DNA of 33,655 nt from a virus: positions 1-33,655 of the IMG/VR virus record IMGVR_UViG_3300044911_001183. One strand, written 5' to 3'. Within the stretch, counting starts at the first letter, position 1, and the number at the start of each line of letters is the position of its first letter. Under the pieces are notes generated by a model, which was not told the origin of the DNA, made no database searches, and saw only the letters and a program-made list of their open reading frames with translations. Both the position numbers and the translations under genes were made by a program. Positions 1 to 5,957 of this stretch are shown piece after piece.

Positions 1-1406
1 ACGTTACCACTACGTTCGATCTGCAGGTGCGTACGCCCACCGTTGAGGCAAACGCCGGGTTCGCTCAGATGTCAAGCGAGAACGACGCGGGCGATGCTAC
101 TGGCACCCGCTACTGCTTGTCGCCAGAATCGGACCCGGACTATCGCCTGCGTGCGGCGACCGATTCTCTGTGGGACAGCGAGACGTTCAACTACAACGGC
201 ATCAACAGTGCCAAGTACCGCATGCAGTCCAGCGGGTTCGTACCGGCATACTCGTCCGGCTATGTGTCATTCAATCCGACGAGTGCGACGGCGGCGAATA
301 ACGCGGCGTGCCTAACCACGTGGAAGTATTTCCCGATCTACGGTGCGGATCAGACGTACCTCGAAGTCAGTGCGGCGATCACTACGACGATTGCTACCGG
401 CAACACGCTGGAGTTCGGATTCTACACGACCGGAACGAGTGCCCCATATACCCCGACCGATGGGGCGTTCATTCGCGTCACGACTACCGGCGTGATTGGC
501 GTGTGCAGTTTCAACGGCTCGGAAACCACTACGGGCGTGTTCGCAGCGGTCGGAGGCGGCAACTTCACGATGGCCGCGAACACGTTCTACCACCTCGTTG
601 TGAGCATCAACGAACGCGAGGTCCAGTTCTGGATTGACGACGTTCTCCGGGGGACGATCAACCTTGACCTCACCGGAACCGGACAGCCGTTTATGAACGG
701 TTCGCTGCCCGTGTCGTTCACGCAGCGATTGCCGGGTACGGGCGGCTCGGCAATGACGCTCCGCATCTCGGACTACACCGTGTCCAAGGGCGGCTATGTG
801 CCGTTCCGTTCGTGGGAGTCCGGGCTTGCGGCGATGGGCTCATGTGGCTATCAGGCCCAGAGCGGGTCCACGATGGGCAGCACGGCCAACTACGCCAACT
901 CGGCCAACCCTACGGCGGCGGTGCCGACCAACACCACGGCGGCACTTGGTTCGGGTCTTGGCGGGCAGTTCTGGGAAACTGATACTTTGGCCGCGACCAC
1001 GGACGGCATCATCTGTTCATACCAGAACCCGGCGGCAACGGTCAATCTCAGCGGGCGAACGCTCCTGATTCGCGGCGTGAAGATTGCAAGTCACGTTCAG
1101 ACCGTGCTTGGTGCAGGTGCGGGCTACGTTGCATCATGGTCGCTGGCGTTCGGCAGCACAAACGTCTCGCTCGCTACTACCGAATCGTCCATCGCCAAAG
1201 CCCCTCGCCGCGTGGCGTTGGGATTCCAGACCGTGCCGACCACGGCGGCAGCATTGACGCTCTTGCAGGAAGTGCAAATGCGGTTCGATTGCCCAATCCC
1301 CGTCCAGCCAGGCGAGTTCGTCCAGATCGTCAAGAAGAAGATCGGAGCGGCCCCCGCATCCGGCACCATCGCACACCTCATCACGTTTGATTGCGTATTC
1401 GAGTGA
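1..1406 (+). CDS. lectin-like tail protein, 5'-truncated copy
   Basis: This is the 3' part of a long virion gene whose complete version is at 32161-33612. The window opens inside it; the first whole codon is at position 3 (VTTTFDLQV), and the missing 15 codons are present in the other copy. The segment around 598-660 (HLVVSINEREVQFWIDD) resembles the strand pattern of a concanavalin/LamG-type jelly-roll domain, so a carbohydrate-binding or receptor-binding role at the tail tip is inferred. It lies after tail genes on the closed map and is followed by another structural gene. It differs from the 3' copy by about 70 silent or near-silent bases and one residue (Ile against Val near position 495). 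It is probably a strain variant of the same gene brought in by assembly, not a second gene. Confidence 0.8.
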   Translation, partial: VTTTFDLQVRTPTVEANAGFAQMSSENDAGDATGTRYCLSPESDPDYRLRAATDSLWDSETFNYNGINSAKYRMQSSGFVPAYSSGYVSFNPTSATAANNAACLTTWKYFPIYGADQTYLEVSAAITTTIATGNTLEFGFYTTGTSAPYTPTDGAFIRVTTTGVIGVCSFNGSETTTGVFAAVGGGNFTMAANTFYHLVVSINEREVQFWIDDVLRGTINLDLTGTGQPFMNGSLPVSFTQRLPGTGGSAMTLRISDYTVSKGGYVPFRSWESGLAAMGSCGYQAQSGSTMGSTANYANSANPTAAVPTNTTAALGSGLGGQFWETDTLAATTDGIICSYQNPAATVNLSGRTLLIRGVKIASHVQTVLGAGAGYVASWSLAFGSTNVSLATTESSIAKAPRRVALGFQTVPTTAAALTLLQEVQMRFDCPIPVQPGEFVQIVKKKIGAAPASGTIAHLITFDCVFE

Positions 1407-1449
1407 TACACTCCACCAAAGGAACCTGACACATGGCAGACACCTATCT
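1..1449. repeat. left copy of terminal overlap (paired with 32207-33655)
   Basis: Positions 1-1449 align without indels to 32207-33655. A hand comparison gives about 70 mismatches. Positions 1-127 are identical, the first mismatch is at 128, the last is at 1322, and 1323-1449 are identical, which makes both flanks exactly 127 nt. Flanks of that fixed length are what a de Bruijn assembler with k=127 leaves when a contig starts and ends on the two arms of a strain-variant bubble. The inferred unit genome is 33655 minus 1449, or 32206 bp. Confidence 0.9.
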
Positions 1450-2329
1450 TGCAGCCGGGGCAACGTCACTCGCTGCCGCTAACTGGTCCGATGCAACCGG
1501 ACTCGCGGCGAATGCAACGGCGTTCATTCAGACTGGAACCCAGACCATCACGGGCGGACTTGCCCCGTCGATTGCTACGGGCATCAACAACCTTGACATC
1601 CTCCCCGGATTCTCGGGCACCATCGGCGGTGCGGCTGGTTCGCTGGCCGTCGAAACCGATCTGGCATCGTGGAACCCGTCCACGCAGATTTCACGCATCC
1701 GGTATCTCGCTGCTGGCGGTGTAATGAACTACACCCCGCAGGGTGCGGGCGGTGCGGCTGACTCGGCTGGATTCGTCCAGTGTCAGGGTGCTGGCTCGCT
1801 CAACCTGACGGGCACGGGCACCATCCGGGCGGTCCAGTGCCAGAGCGGGCGTATGTACATCGCCCCGACTATCGGCAGCATTGCCACCTATCGCTGGGTC
1901 TTCAGTGGTGGTACGTCAACGATTGACGGCGTGAGCGGGTCAACCAAGATCCACGCAATCACCATCGCGGGCGGGCAGCATCTTCTGAAGAAGGGGATTC
2001 AGGGTTCTACGCTCGCGTCCACGGGATTCGTTGAAGGGCTCAACGTGTGCGGGGGCCAACTCACCATCGACGCATTTGGTGAAACCATCTCGGATCTGCG
2101 GATCTACGGCGGGTACGTGACGGTAGTGAACTGCGGCACGATTGCCGTTATCAGCGGGTACAACGGCACGCTCGACTTCAGCAAACTCCAGCGGCCCGTG
2201 ACCGTGACCCTGCTGGAAGACGGCCCCAACCTTACCGTTATCCCGTCGAAGCTCCTGACCATCACAACCTACAGCGGTGCGACGAACGGTCGCCAGCCGA
2301 TCAACGCAGGTGCAAACGGCCTGACCTGA
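1433..2329 (+). CDS. virion structural protein, beta-rich, probable tail tip or fibre
   Basis: This 298-residue protein is rich in Gly, Ser, Thr and Ala with short alternating hydrophobic strands (for example LRIYGGYVTVVNCGTIAVI), the look of a parallel beta-helix or stacked beta structure. No enzyme motif is visible. The start is chosen at ATG 1433, 9 nt after a clear AAGGA site. Its leader CAAAGGAACCTGACACATG is repeated exactly before the gene at 24928. It follows the lectin-like tail protein by 26 nt and precedes a Cys-rich gene by 4 nt, so it belongs to the tail operon. The host-contact role is inference from position and composition only. Confidence 0.7.
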   Translation: MADTYLAAGATSLAAANWSDATGLAANATAFIQTGTQTITGGLAPSIATGINNLDILPGFSGTIGGAAGSLAVETDLASWNPSTQISRIRYLAAGGVMNYTPQGAGGAADSAGFVQCQGAGSLNLTGTGTIRAVQCQSGRMYIAPTIGSIATYRWVFSGGTSTIDGVSGSTKIHAITIAGGQHLLKKGIQGSTLASTGFVEGLNVCGGQLTIDAFGETISDLRIYGGYVTVVNCGTIAVISGYNGTLDFSKLQRPVTVTLLEDGPNLTVIPSKLLTITTYSGATNGRQPINAGANGLT

Positions 2330-2333
2330 ACCC

Positions 2334-3203
2334 GTGCCCAAGCTCCTAGCCATCGACCGCAAACTACGGACGCTCTCGCGGCGGCTGGTGACGGACGCGG
2401 GCGGGGCTCCGTGCTGCTGTGGGCCGGGCGAGGTGTGCCCGTGCGATCCGGCGTTACGGCTGCAAGCGTTCCGGGCGGATACGTGCCGCGGTGGCGTGGT
2501 TGGTCCCAATGTGTTTGATCTGTCCACGCCGGCACGCATCGCCATTGTCCGGCTGGAATGGGGCCTGCTGTGGGACACGCTGGACTTCGGGCCCGTGGTA
2601 CGGGTGGCTGAGAGCGGCGAGTCAACCGGCACGGCCCAATGGTGCGTCGTGCATAGCCCTACGGGCTCGACTGGGCTGGTGTGGGTGCTATCGGGGGCTA
2701 CGTCAGCGTTCGTCTACCAGAGGGCAGGAACCAACGTAGAAAGCCAGCAAGAGTCGATCAACTACGCCGGGCCGGATGCGTTGATTGTGCCGGTGCCGAT
2801 CCCGCGTGGTGCTGGCCGTTCGAACAAGTCGGTAGCCTGGCATCCGGGTAACTCGCTCACGTGGCGGGCCGGGCCCACGTACCCCAACGGCCAGCCTATC
2901 CCATCGTCGCCGGATTTCTTGGCACTGGACGGGCGGTGCAACCAGTCCAGCACGTTTTCCGACCGTGGCATCGTGGAGACGCTGCAATACGCATTCGCTG
3001 GCGGCGTGGACGGCGGGCAGGCGGCGTACGCCAACACGTACCGGTTCGCCAATGCGACCAGCCGCGTTGAACGCAATACGCAGTGGTACGCCCGATGGAC
3101 CGTGCGTTATCTCACCTGCGAATCGGGCGGGCCGGACCAGCTCACGCAAGAGCCGGGCTGCTCCAACTGCGGCGACCGTTCCACGCTGGAGCCGTTCGTA
3201 TGA
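2334..3203 (+). CDS. unknown protein with Cys-rich N-terminus, end of tail block
   Basis: The gene encodes 289 residues from GTG 2334, 4 nt after the previous stop. Residues about 28-38 hold a dense cysteine cluster (CCCGPGEVCPC), and four further cysteines sit near the C-terminus (CESG, CSNCG), so metal binding or disulfides are possible. The middle is rich in Trp, Tyr and Val and looks like a beta-sandwich. I recognise no family. Its stop overlaps the ATG of the next Cys-rich gene (ATGA), which suggests translational coupling and possibly a joint role. Tail-associated function is inferred from operon position. Confidence 0.7.
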   Translation: MPKLLAIDRKLRTLSRRLVTDAGGAPCCCGPGEVCPCDPALRLQAFRADTCRGGVVGPNVFDLSTPARIAIVRLEWGLLWDTLDFGPVVRVAESGESTGTAQWCVVHSPTGSTGLVWVLSGATSAFVYQRAGTNVESQQESINYAGPDALIVPVPIPRGAGRSNKSVAWHPGNSLTWRAGPTYPNGQPIPSSPDFLALDGRCNQSSTFSDRGIVETLQYAFAGGVDGGQAAYANTYRFANATSRVERNTQWYARWTVRYLTCESGGPDQLTQEPGCSNCGDRSTLEPFV

Positions 3204-3499
3204 GCTTGCTAGGGCGAGCCTGGGCGGGCGTGACGGGTGCGGCCCGGTGGATCAGTTGCCAACCCGTCGCGGCAGGCGTGGCCGAACAGCGGGCCAGCAT
3301 CTGCCGCCAATGCCCGTCCGTGGTGCCAATGCGGGTGCGTGGTACGGTTCTGGCGGCGGGGTTCTGCGGCGACCCGTTAGCGGCGACTAACCGAACCTGC
3401 GGGTGTCTGGTGCTGTGGGCGAACGATGGGGGCAAGCCAGACACGGCGGCGGGGAAGGTGACTTGCAGCGGCGAGAAATGCCCCCAAGGACGCTGGTAG
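3200..3499 (+). CDS. small Cys-rich (rubredoxin-like knuckle) phage protein
   Basis: A 99-residue protein starting at ATG 3200 overlaps the preceding stop by 4 nt. Cysteines occur as CRQC at about residues 35-38, CGC further on, and a C-terminal CSGEKCPQGRW. A short protein with two Cys pairs that ends in CP-x-G-[KR]W is a recurrent small family at the end of phage tail operons; the Cys pairs suggest a zinc knuckle. A longer upstream open frame exists, but the ATGA coupling and the lack of a site further upstream favour this start. It is the last gene of the late block; the next 146 nt hold a promoter and dyads. Its exact role is unknown. Confidence 0.65.
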   Translation: MSLLGRAWAGVTGAARWISCQPVAAGVAEQRASICRQCPSVVPMRVRGTVLAAGFCGDPLAATNRTCGCLVLWANDGGKPDTAAGKVTCSGEKCPQGRW

Positions 3500-3575
3500 C
3501 AAACCGACACCGAACGGCCCGTTAGGGTGCTGATGACGATTTGAAAGAATCGGACGCAGAATGTGTAGTGTGGGC

Positions 3576-3604
3576 TTGAACGGTACGATATAGTACCGTA
3601 GAGT
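3576..3604 (+). promoter_or_regulatory. candidate promoter of the early block
   Basis: TTGAAC at 3576-3581 and TAGAGT at 3599-3604 are separated by 17 nt, a sigma70-like layout with imperfect hexamers. A second -10-like hexamer, TATAGT, lies at 3589-3594 in the centre of the palindrome, and a weaker pair, TTGAAA 3541 and TGTAGT 3564, lies upstream. It stands in a 146-nt gap between the late block and the first early gene at 3646. An 8-bp dyad follows at 3608-3629. A possible weak hairpin at 3508-3529 could end late transcripts, but it has no T-run. Confidence 0.5.
3580..3599. promoter_or_regulatory. operator-like palindrome, site 1
   Basis: ACGGTAC-gatata-GTACCGT is a perfect 7+7 inverted repeat lying between the candidate -35 and -10 boxes of the early promoter. 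The same ACGGTA-N8-TACCGT architecture recurs perfectly at 12218-12237 and with one mismatch at 5615-5634. Position inside a promoter and the repeated consensus point to a dimeric repressor site. The binding protein is unknown; the small DNA-binding candidates at 11974 and 12257 are possible sources. Confidence 0.7.
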
Positions 3605-3645
3605 AACGGGTCAGGAATAAGCCTGACTCAACGAGGACCGCACCA

Positions 3646-3945
3646 ATGACGACCGCAACCGCCGCACAGATCACCGATGGGACCAAGGTTGACCGATTCG
3701 ACTTCGAGGAGTGTGACTCTTGCAAGTGCCCGAACCACGGCGGAACGCTCCGCAAGATCTACCGCTATGGCAGCACGATGTCGATGGAAACCGATCTGTT
3801 CACGTTCTTCGGATGCTCATGCAGCGTGTCGATTAGTCACGATCCGGTCGGCACGTATCCATCGGTCGCAACGTATTGGGACCACTTCAACGGCGGCATC
3901 GGCAAACTGAACGCAATGTGTGCAAAGGCAAAGTACAACTTCTGA
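3646..3945 (+). CDS. unknown early protein with five cysteines
   Basis: This 99-residue protein is the first gene after the early promoter, with GAGGA 7-11 nt before ATG 3646. Visible features are ECDSCKCPNHGG at about residues 22-33, a second Cys pair (GCSCSV) at about 56-61, and an aromatic C-terminal half. Two separated Cys pairs with a nearby His suggest a small zinc-binding fold. No family is recognised. First-gene placement is typical of host takeover or anti-defence proteins, but that is inference. Confidence 0.65.
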   Translation: MTTATAAQITDGTKVDRFDFEECDSCKCPNHGGTLRKIYRYGSTMSMETDLFTFFGCSCSVSISHDPVGTYPSVATYWDHFNGGIGKLNAMCAKAKYNF

Positions 3946-3951
3946 CAACCA

Positions 3952-3981
3952 CCGCCCCATGCCGGAAACGGCACGGGGCGG
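3952..3981 (+). ncRNA. GC-rich hairpin capped by GAAA (hairpin family member)
   Basis: Positions 3952-3964 pair with 3969-3981 over 13 positions with one A-C mismatch, closed by a GAAA tetraloop at 3965-3968. There is no T-run after it, so it is not a standard intrinsic terminator. It fills the 77-nt gap between the genes at 3646 and 4023. It resembles the other GNRA-capped intergenic hairpins here in loop and position but lacks their CTCACC/GGTTT frame. Confidence 0.55.
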
Positions 3982-4022
3982 ATTACCGGAACCACGCACG
4001 ATCCGGCGTGCAGGAGACGAAC

Positions 4023-4289
4023 ATGAAACTCACGATTTCAGCACACGACTGCACCGACGCGAATGGTAATGCGGTCGGGTACATTGGGGCAGAAGACCGC
4101 AGGGGCTGGTTCTTCTCATGGGGAATGGCGGAGCCTCCGATTCGTGCGGTTATCACGAACGGCTGGCTCTCCAAGGATGAGAAGGCCCGCATCATCGCCA
4201 GCCTTGAAATCGAACAAGAAACCGGAGTACGTGGATTTGCACGGGCAACGGCGGAACGTGTGTTGCGTTCGTACCTTGCCAAGCGTTGA
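4023..4289 (+). CDS. unknown small early protein
   Basis: The 88-residue product starts at ATG 4023, with AGGAGA 5 nt upstream. It has an N-terminal part rich in Gly and aromatics (GYIGAEDRRGWFFSWGM) and a helical, charged C-terminal half. I see no motif that names a family. It stands downstream of the hairpin at 3952 and 11 nt before the next gene, so it is part of the early operon. The open frame extends upstream to about 3876 but without a ribosome site. Confidence 0.6.
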   Translation: MKLTISAHDCTDANGNAVGYIGAEDRRGWFFSWGMAEPPIRAVITNGWLSKDEKARIIASLEIEQETGVRGFARATAERVLRSYLAKR

Positions 4290-4300
4290 TAGGAGACACC

Positions 4301-4618
4301 ATGCAACTGCTTTCACAAGCACTCATTCAGGAAATGACCGACGCGATGAACGCGGCTGAAGAAGACCTGCTCAACGGTGCGTCCGCATACGACGACTGCG
4401 AAGACGACGACCGCCGCAAAGTCGAAGTGTTCGGTGCGATTCTGAAAGATCCAACCGCTGCCGCTGTCAAGTCGCATGCGTTTGCGGTCGAATGGATTGC
4501 CGACCTGCTCGAAGACACAGCGAACCGGGCACAGCACTTCGGACGCGGGGATAGGCCGTATGACCACCACGCGGCAATCGTGAAGGATTACAAGCGAATC
4601 ACCAAGGAGACACCATGA
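4301..4618 (+). CDS. unknown small acidic early protein
   Basis: The 105-residue protein begins at ATG 4301 after AGGAGA with a 4-nt spacer. It is helical and acidic in the first half (NAAEEDLLNG, DDCEDDDRRK) with a His-rich end. Acidic small early proteins can be DNA mimics or inhibitors of host enzymes, but nothing here proves it. Its stop overlaps the next ATG (ATGA), so translation of the two genes is probably coupled. Confidence 0.6.
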   Translation: MQLLSQALIQEMTDAMNAAEEDLLNGASAYDDCEDDDRRKVEVFGAILKDPTAAAVKSHAFAVEWIADLLEDTANRAQHFGRGDRPYDHHAAIVKDYKRITKETP

Positions 4619-4839
4619 AGATTGCACCAGAACACGAAGCGGCGGTCAACGGTTTTGCGGACAAGGCAGAGGCGATCCGCAAGCTCGTTGCCGAACTTTC
4701 GCGGCAGATAACCGACCACATCACGACCATCGACCGCGAACAAGGCGACACGATGGACTTGTTCTACGAACTGTCTGACCGCTCTCGGCAGGCGGCGTAT
4801 TGGCTTGGACGCATCAACGACGAACGCAGAATTCTCTGA
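4615..4839 (+). CDS. unknown small helical early protein
   Basis: This 74-residue product starts at ATG 4615, overlapping the previous stop by 4 nt, with AAGGAGA just upstream. It is almost entirely helical and charged, with a heptad-like pattern in the first half (AEAIRKLVAELSRQI), so a short coiled coil is likely. No family is recognised. A structured hairpin begins 7 nt after the stop. Confidence 0.6.
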   Translation: MKIAPEHEAAVNGFADKAEAIRKLVAELSRQITDHITTIDREQGDTMDLFYELSDRSRQAAYWLGRINDERRIL

Positions 4840-4845
4840 CTCCTC

Positions 4846-4878
4846 ACCCGTCGCGTGCGGAAACAATCGCGGCGTGGT
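4846..4878 (+). ncRNA. repeated structured element, copy 1
   Basis: ACCCGTCGCG at 4846-4855 pairs with CGCGGCGTGGT at 4868-4878 with one bulged T and one T-G wobble; the loop contains GGAAAC. The sequence before it is CTCCTC and after it is TT, giving the CTCNCACC...GGTTT frame shared with copies at 5178 and 25426. The ATG of the next gene follows 2 nt later with no Shine-Dalgarno sequence between, so the element may govern that start. Confidence 0.6.
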
Positions 4879-4880
4879 TT

Positions 4881-5144
4881 ATGCAAATCTTCCCCATCAT
4901 CGTTGCGTCGGTATGCCTGATGCTGGCCCCGCCGCTTACCCCGACCTACTCCAGTTGCTTCGAAGCGTTCTTGGCGACTCTCAACCAGATCAACACGCTC
5001 GATTCGCATGGGCTCATCACCCACGAAACGGCACGCACGCGGCGACTGCAAGCCATTGCCGACTACCAGCAATGCAAACGCGATGCGTTCCGTGCCTGGC
5101 TGCGTGAACGAATCCGCACGAACCCGGAGCGGATCTACGACTGA
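4881..5144 (+). CDS. small exported or membrane-anchored protein
   Basis: From ATG 4881 the gene encodes 87 residues. The first 20 or so (MQIFPIIVASVCLMLAPPL) form a hydrophobic segment like a signal peptide or membrane anchor, followed by a helical charged body with Arg-rich end. There is no ribosome site before the ATG; the hairpin at 4846-4878 abuts it. The frame is open further upstream to about 4800, but that would remove the signal-like N-terminus. No family is recognised. Confidence 0.5.
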   Translation: MQIFPIIVASVCLMLAPPLTPTYSSCFEAFLATLNQINTLDSHGLITHETARTRRLQAIADYQQCKRDAFRAWLRERIRTNPERIYD

Positions 5145-5177
5145 CACACACTCGGGGCTTGTGGCTCCGGCTCTCTC

Positions 5178-5210
5178 ACCCGTCGCGGGCCGGAAGGTAC
5201 GCGGCGTGGT
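5178..5210 (+). ncRNA. repeated structured element, copy 2
   Basis: The same arms as copy 1 (ACCCGTCGCG at 5178-5187, CGCGGCGTGGT at 5200-5210) flank a different loop that can form C5190-G5197 and C5191-G5196 around GGAA, a GNRA tetraloop. Upstream is CTCTC, downstream TTTC. It lies in the 228-nt gap 5145-5372 with no start codon close by. Between copy 2 and copy 3 there is only a T-rich stretch at about 5228-5271 with no supported gene. Confidence 0.6.
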
Positions 5211-5296
5211 TTCGGCGGATCGCATCGTGTTTTTGCTCCTGTTTCAAACGTGTTGCGTTTTTACTAGCGGCCAGCGAGCCGTGCCGAGAATCGCAT

Positions 5297-5325
5297 CTCC
5301 CGTACGTCGAAAGGCGTGCGGCGAG
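5297..5325 (+). ncRNA. repeated structured element, copy 3 (changed pairs)
   Basis: CTCCCGTACG at 5297-5306 pairs with CGTGCGGCGAG at 5315-5325 with one bulged G, and T5307-G5314 and C5308-G5313 close a GAAA tetraloop. Bulge position, wobble and length match copies 1 and 2, while several base pairs are replaced by other base pairs, which supports structure and not mere sequence repetition. It is followed by GTTTC, then a short dyad and the start of the gene at 5373. Confidence 0.55.
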
Positions 5326-5334
5326 GTTTCAACT

Positions 5335-5351
5335 GTCAAGATTCACTTGAC
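5335..5351. promoter_or_regulatory. short dyad GTCAAG-N5-CTTGAC
   Basis: A perfect 6-bp inverted repeat lies 22 nt before ATG 5373 and just before the AAGGAG site. It may be a protein site or a weak hairpin that limits access to the ribosome site. The right arm with the next T also reads TTGACT, but no -10 box is visible at the right distance. Confidence 0.35.
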
Positions 5352-5372
5352 TGTTCACAAAGGAGCCTTGCG

Positions 5373-5609
5373 ATGGACGATAGATTCGACGGCGGCTGTC
5401 CTGCGGACGTTGGCACTGACACGAAGGCGGAGGCTGATCCGTTCATGGACACCGTGAAGCGGTACGGAGACAACCGGGCAAGCCTTGGATTTGCGGAAGG
5501 GTACAACCACGCGGCCCGCATGTTGATCGACACGCACCCGGAGGCGGCATTGGTTCTGATCGACTCGTTCCATGCGGAAGTCGCCAAGCGTGACGAGAAG
5601 CCCGCTTGA
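5373..5609 (+). CDS. unknown small acidic protein
   Basis: The 78-residue product starts at ATG 5373 after AAAGGAG with an 8-nt spacer. It is acidic at the N-terminus and helical in the rest (GFAEGYNHAARMLIDTHPEAALVLIDSFHAEVA). No catalytic or metal motif is evident. It is preceded by a structured leader and followed by an operator-like site, so it appears to stand as its own small unit in the early block. Confidence 0.6.
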   Translation: MDDRFDGGCPADVGTDTKAEADPFMDTVKRYGDNRASLGFAEGYNHAARMLIDTHPEAALVLIDSFHAEVAKRDEKPA

Positions 5610-5614
5610 CTTCT

Positions 5615-5634
5615 ACGGGACGAAAGCGTACCGT
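5615..5634. promoter_or_regulatory. operator-like palindrome, site 3 (one mismatch)
   Basis: ACGGGA-N8-TACCGT differs at one base from the ACGGTA-N8-TACCGT consensus of sites at 3580 and 12218. TTGACT at 5606-5611 lies just upstream as a good -35 hexamer, and the right half-site falls where a -10 would be. It precedes the zinc-ribbon gene at 5653. Confidence 0.5.
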
Positions 5635-5652
5635 CCTGCAAGGAGATTCACC

Positions 5653-5823
5653 ATGTGCCAATGCAGAACCGTTGAACGCAGAACGCCAATCGAAGACCGC
5701 GACTCGCACAAGTGCGACAAGTGCGGCAAGCGGATGAGCCATGAGCCAGACGACCCGGATACGGGCGTGAGCGAGTGCGTCTGGTACTGTGCCGCGTGTG
5801 ACGACGCAGCCGACAGCGAATAA
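5653..5823 (+). CDS. small zinc-ribbon protein
   Basis: This 56-residue protein starts at ATG 5653 after AAGGAG with a 7-nt spacer. It has Cys pairs C2-C4, CDKC at about residues 22-25, and CVWYCAAC at about 42-49, the spacing of a treble-clef or zinc-ribbon. Between them is an acidic stretch (DDPDTG). Such mini-proteins are common in phage early regions, and the function is unknown. Operator-like site 3 just upstream suggests separate control. Confidence 0.65.
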   Translation: MCQCRTVERRTPIEDRDSHKCDKCGKRMSHEPDDPDTGVSECVWYCAACDDAADSE

Positions 5824-5830
5824 CAAACAC

Positions 5831-5892
5831 GACCGCCAGGCTAACGCTGAAGCGGTCATTTCGGCGGCGTTCACTGCTGGTGCGGTTGAACG
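5831..5892 (+). promoter_or_regulatory. two leader hairpins before the recombination operon
   Basis: GACCGC-CAG at 5831-5839 pairs with CTG-aa-GCGGTC ending at 5857, followed by ATTTC. CGTTCA at 5868-5873 pairs with TGAACG at 5887-5892. Together with the terminator-like stem at 5902-5938 these give three consecutive hairpins in the 134-nt gap before the ERF gene. Confidence 0.45.
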
Positions 5893-5901
5893 TTGTTAAG
5901 A

Positions 5902-5944
5902 GCCGCCGCGTGTCGCCGTGCCTTGTTGGTGCGGCGGCGTTTTT
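5902..5944 (+). terminator. intrinsic terminator or attenuator before ERF gene
   Basis: GCCGCCGC at 5902-5909 pairs perfectly with GCGGCGGC at 5931-5938 and is followed by a five-T run at 5940-5944. The ribosome site GAGGAG of the next gene begins immediately after. A terminator placed directly before a start site, in the same direction as the gene, is the arrangement of an attenuator or of a terminator that antitermination must pass. The 21-nt loop makes it weaker than a compact terminator. Confidence 0.55.
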
Positions 5945-5957
5945 GAGGAGCAATCGA

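Noticed and set aside
1940-2632. Minus-strand open frame of 230 codons
   Set aside because: It crosses two + strand structural genes and their junction, and has low-complexity Arg/Pro/Ser content.
3508-3529. Hairpin after the late block as an intrinsic terminator
   Set aside because: CACC/GGTG and AAC/GTT pairs are interrupted and no T-run follows, so it is too weak to call.
5159-5350. Possible 63-codon gene in the 5145-5372 gap
   Set aside because: It overlaps two structured hairpins, has no ribosome site, and its Arg/Cys/Phe-rich product looks like translated non-coding sequence.
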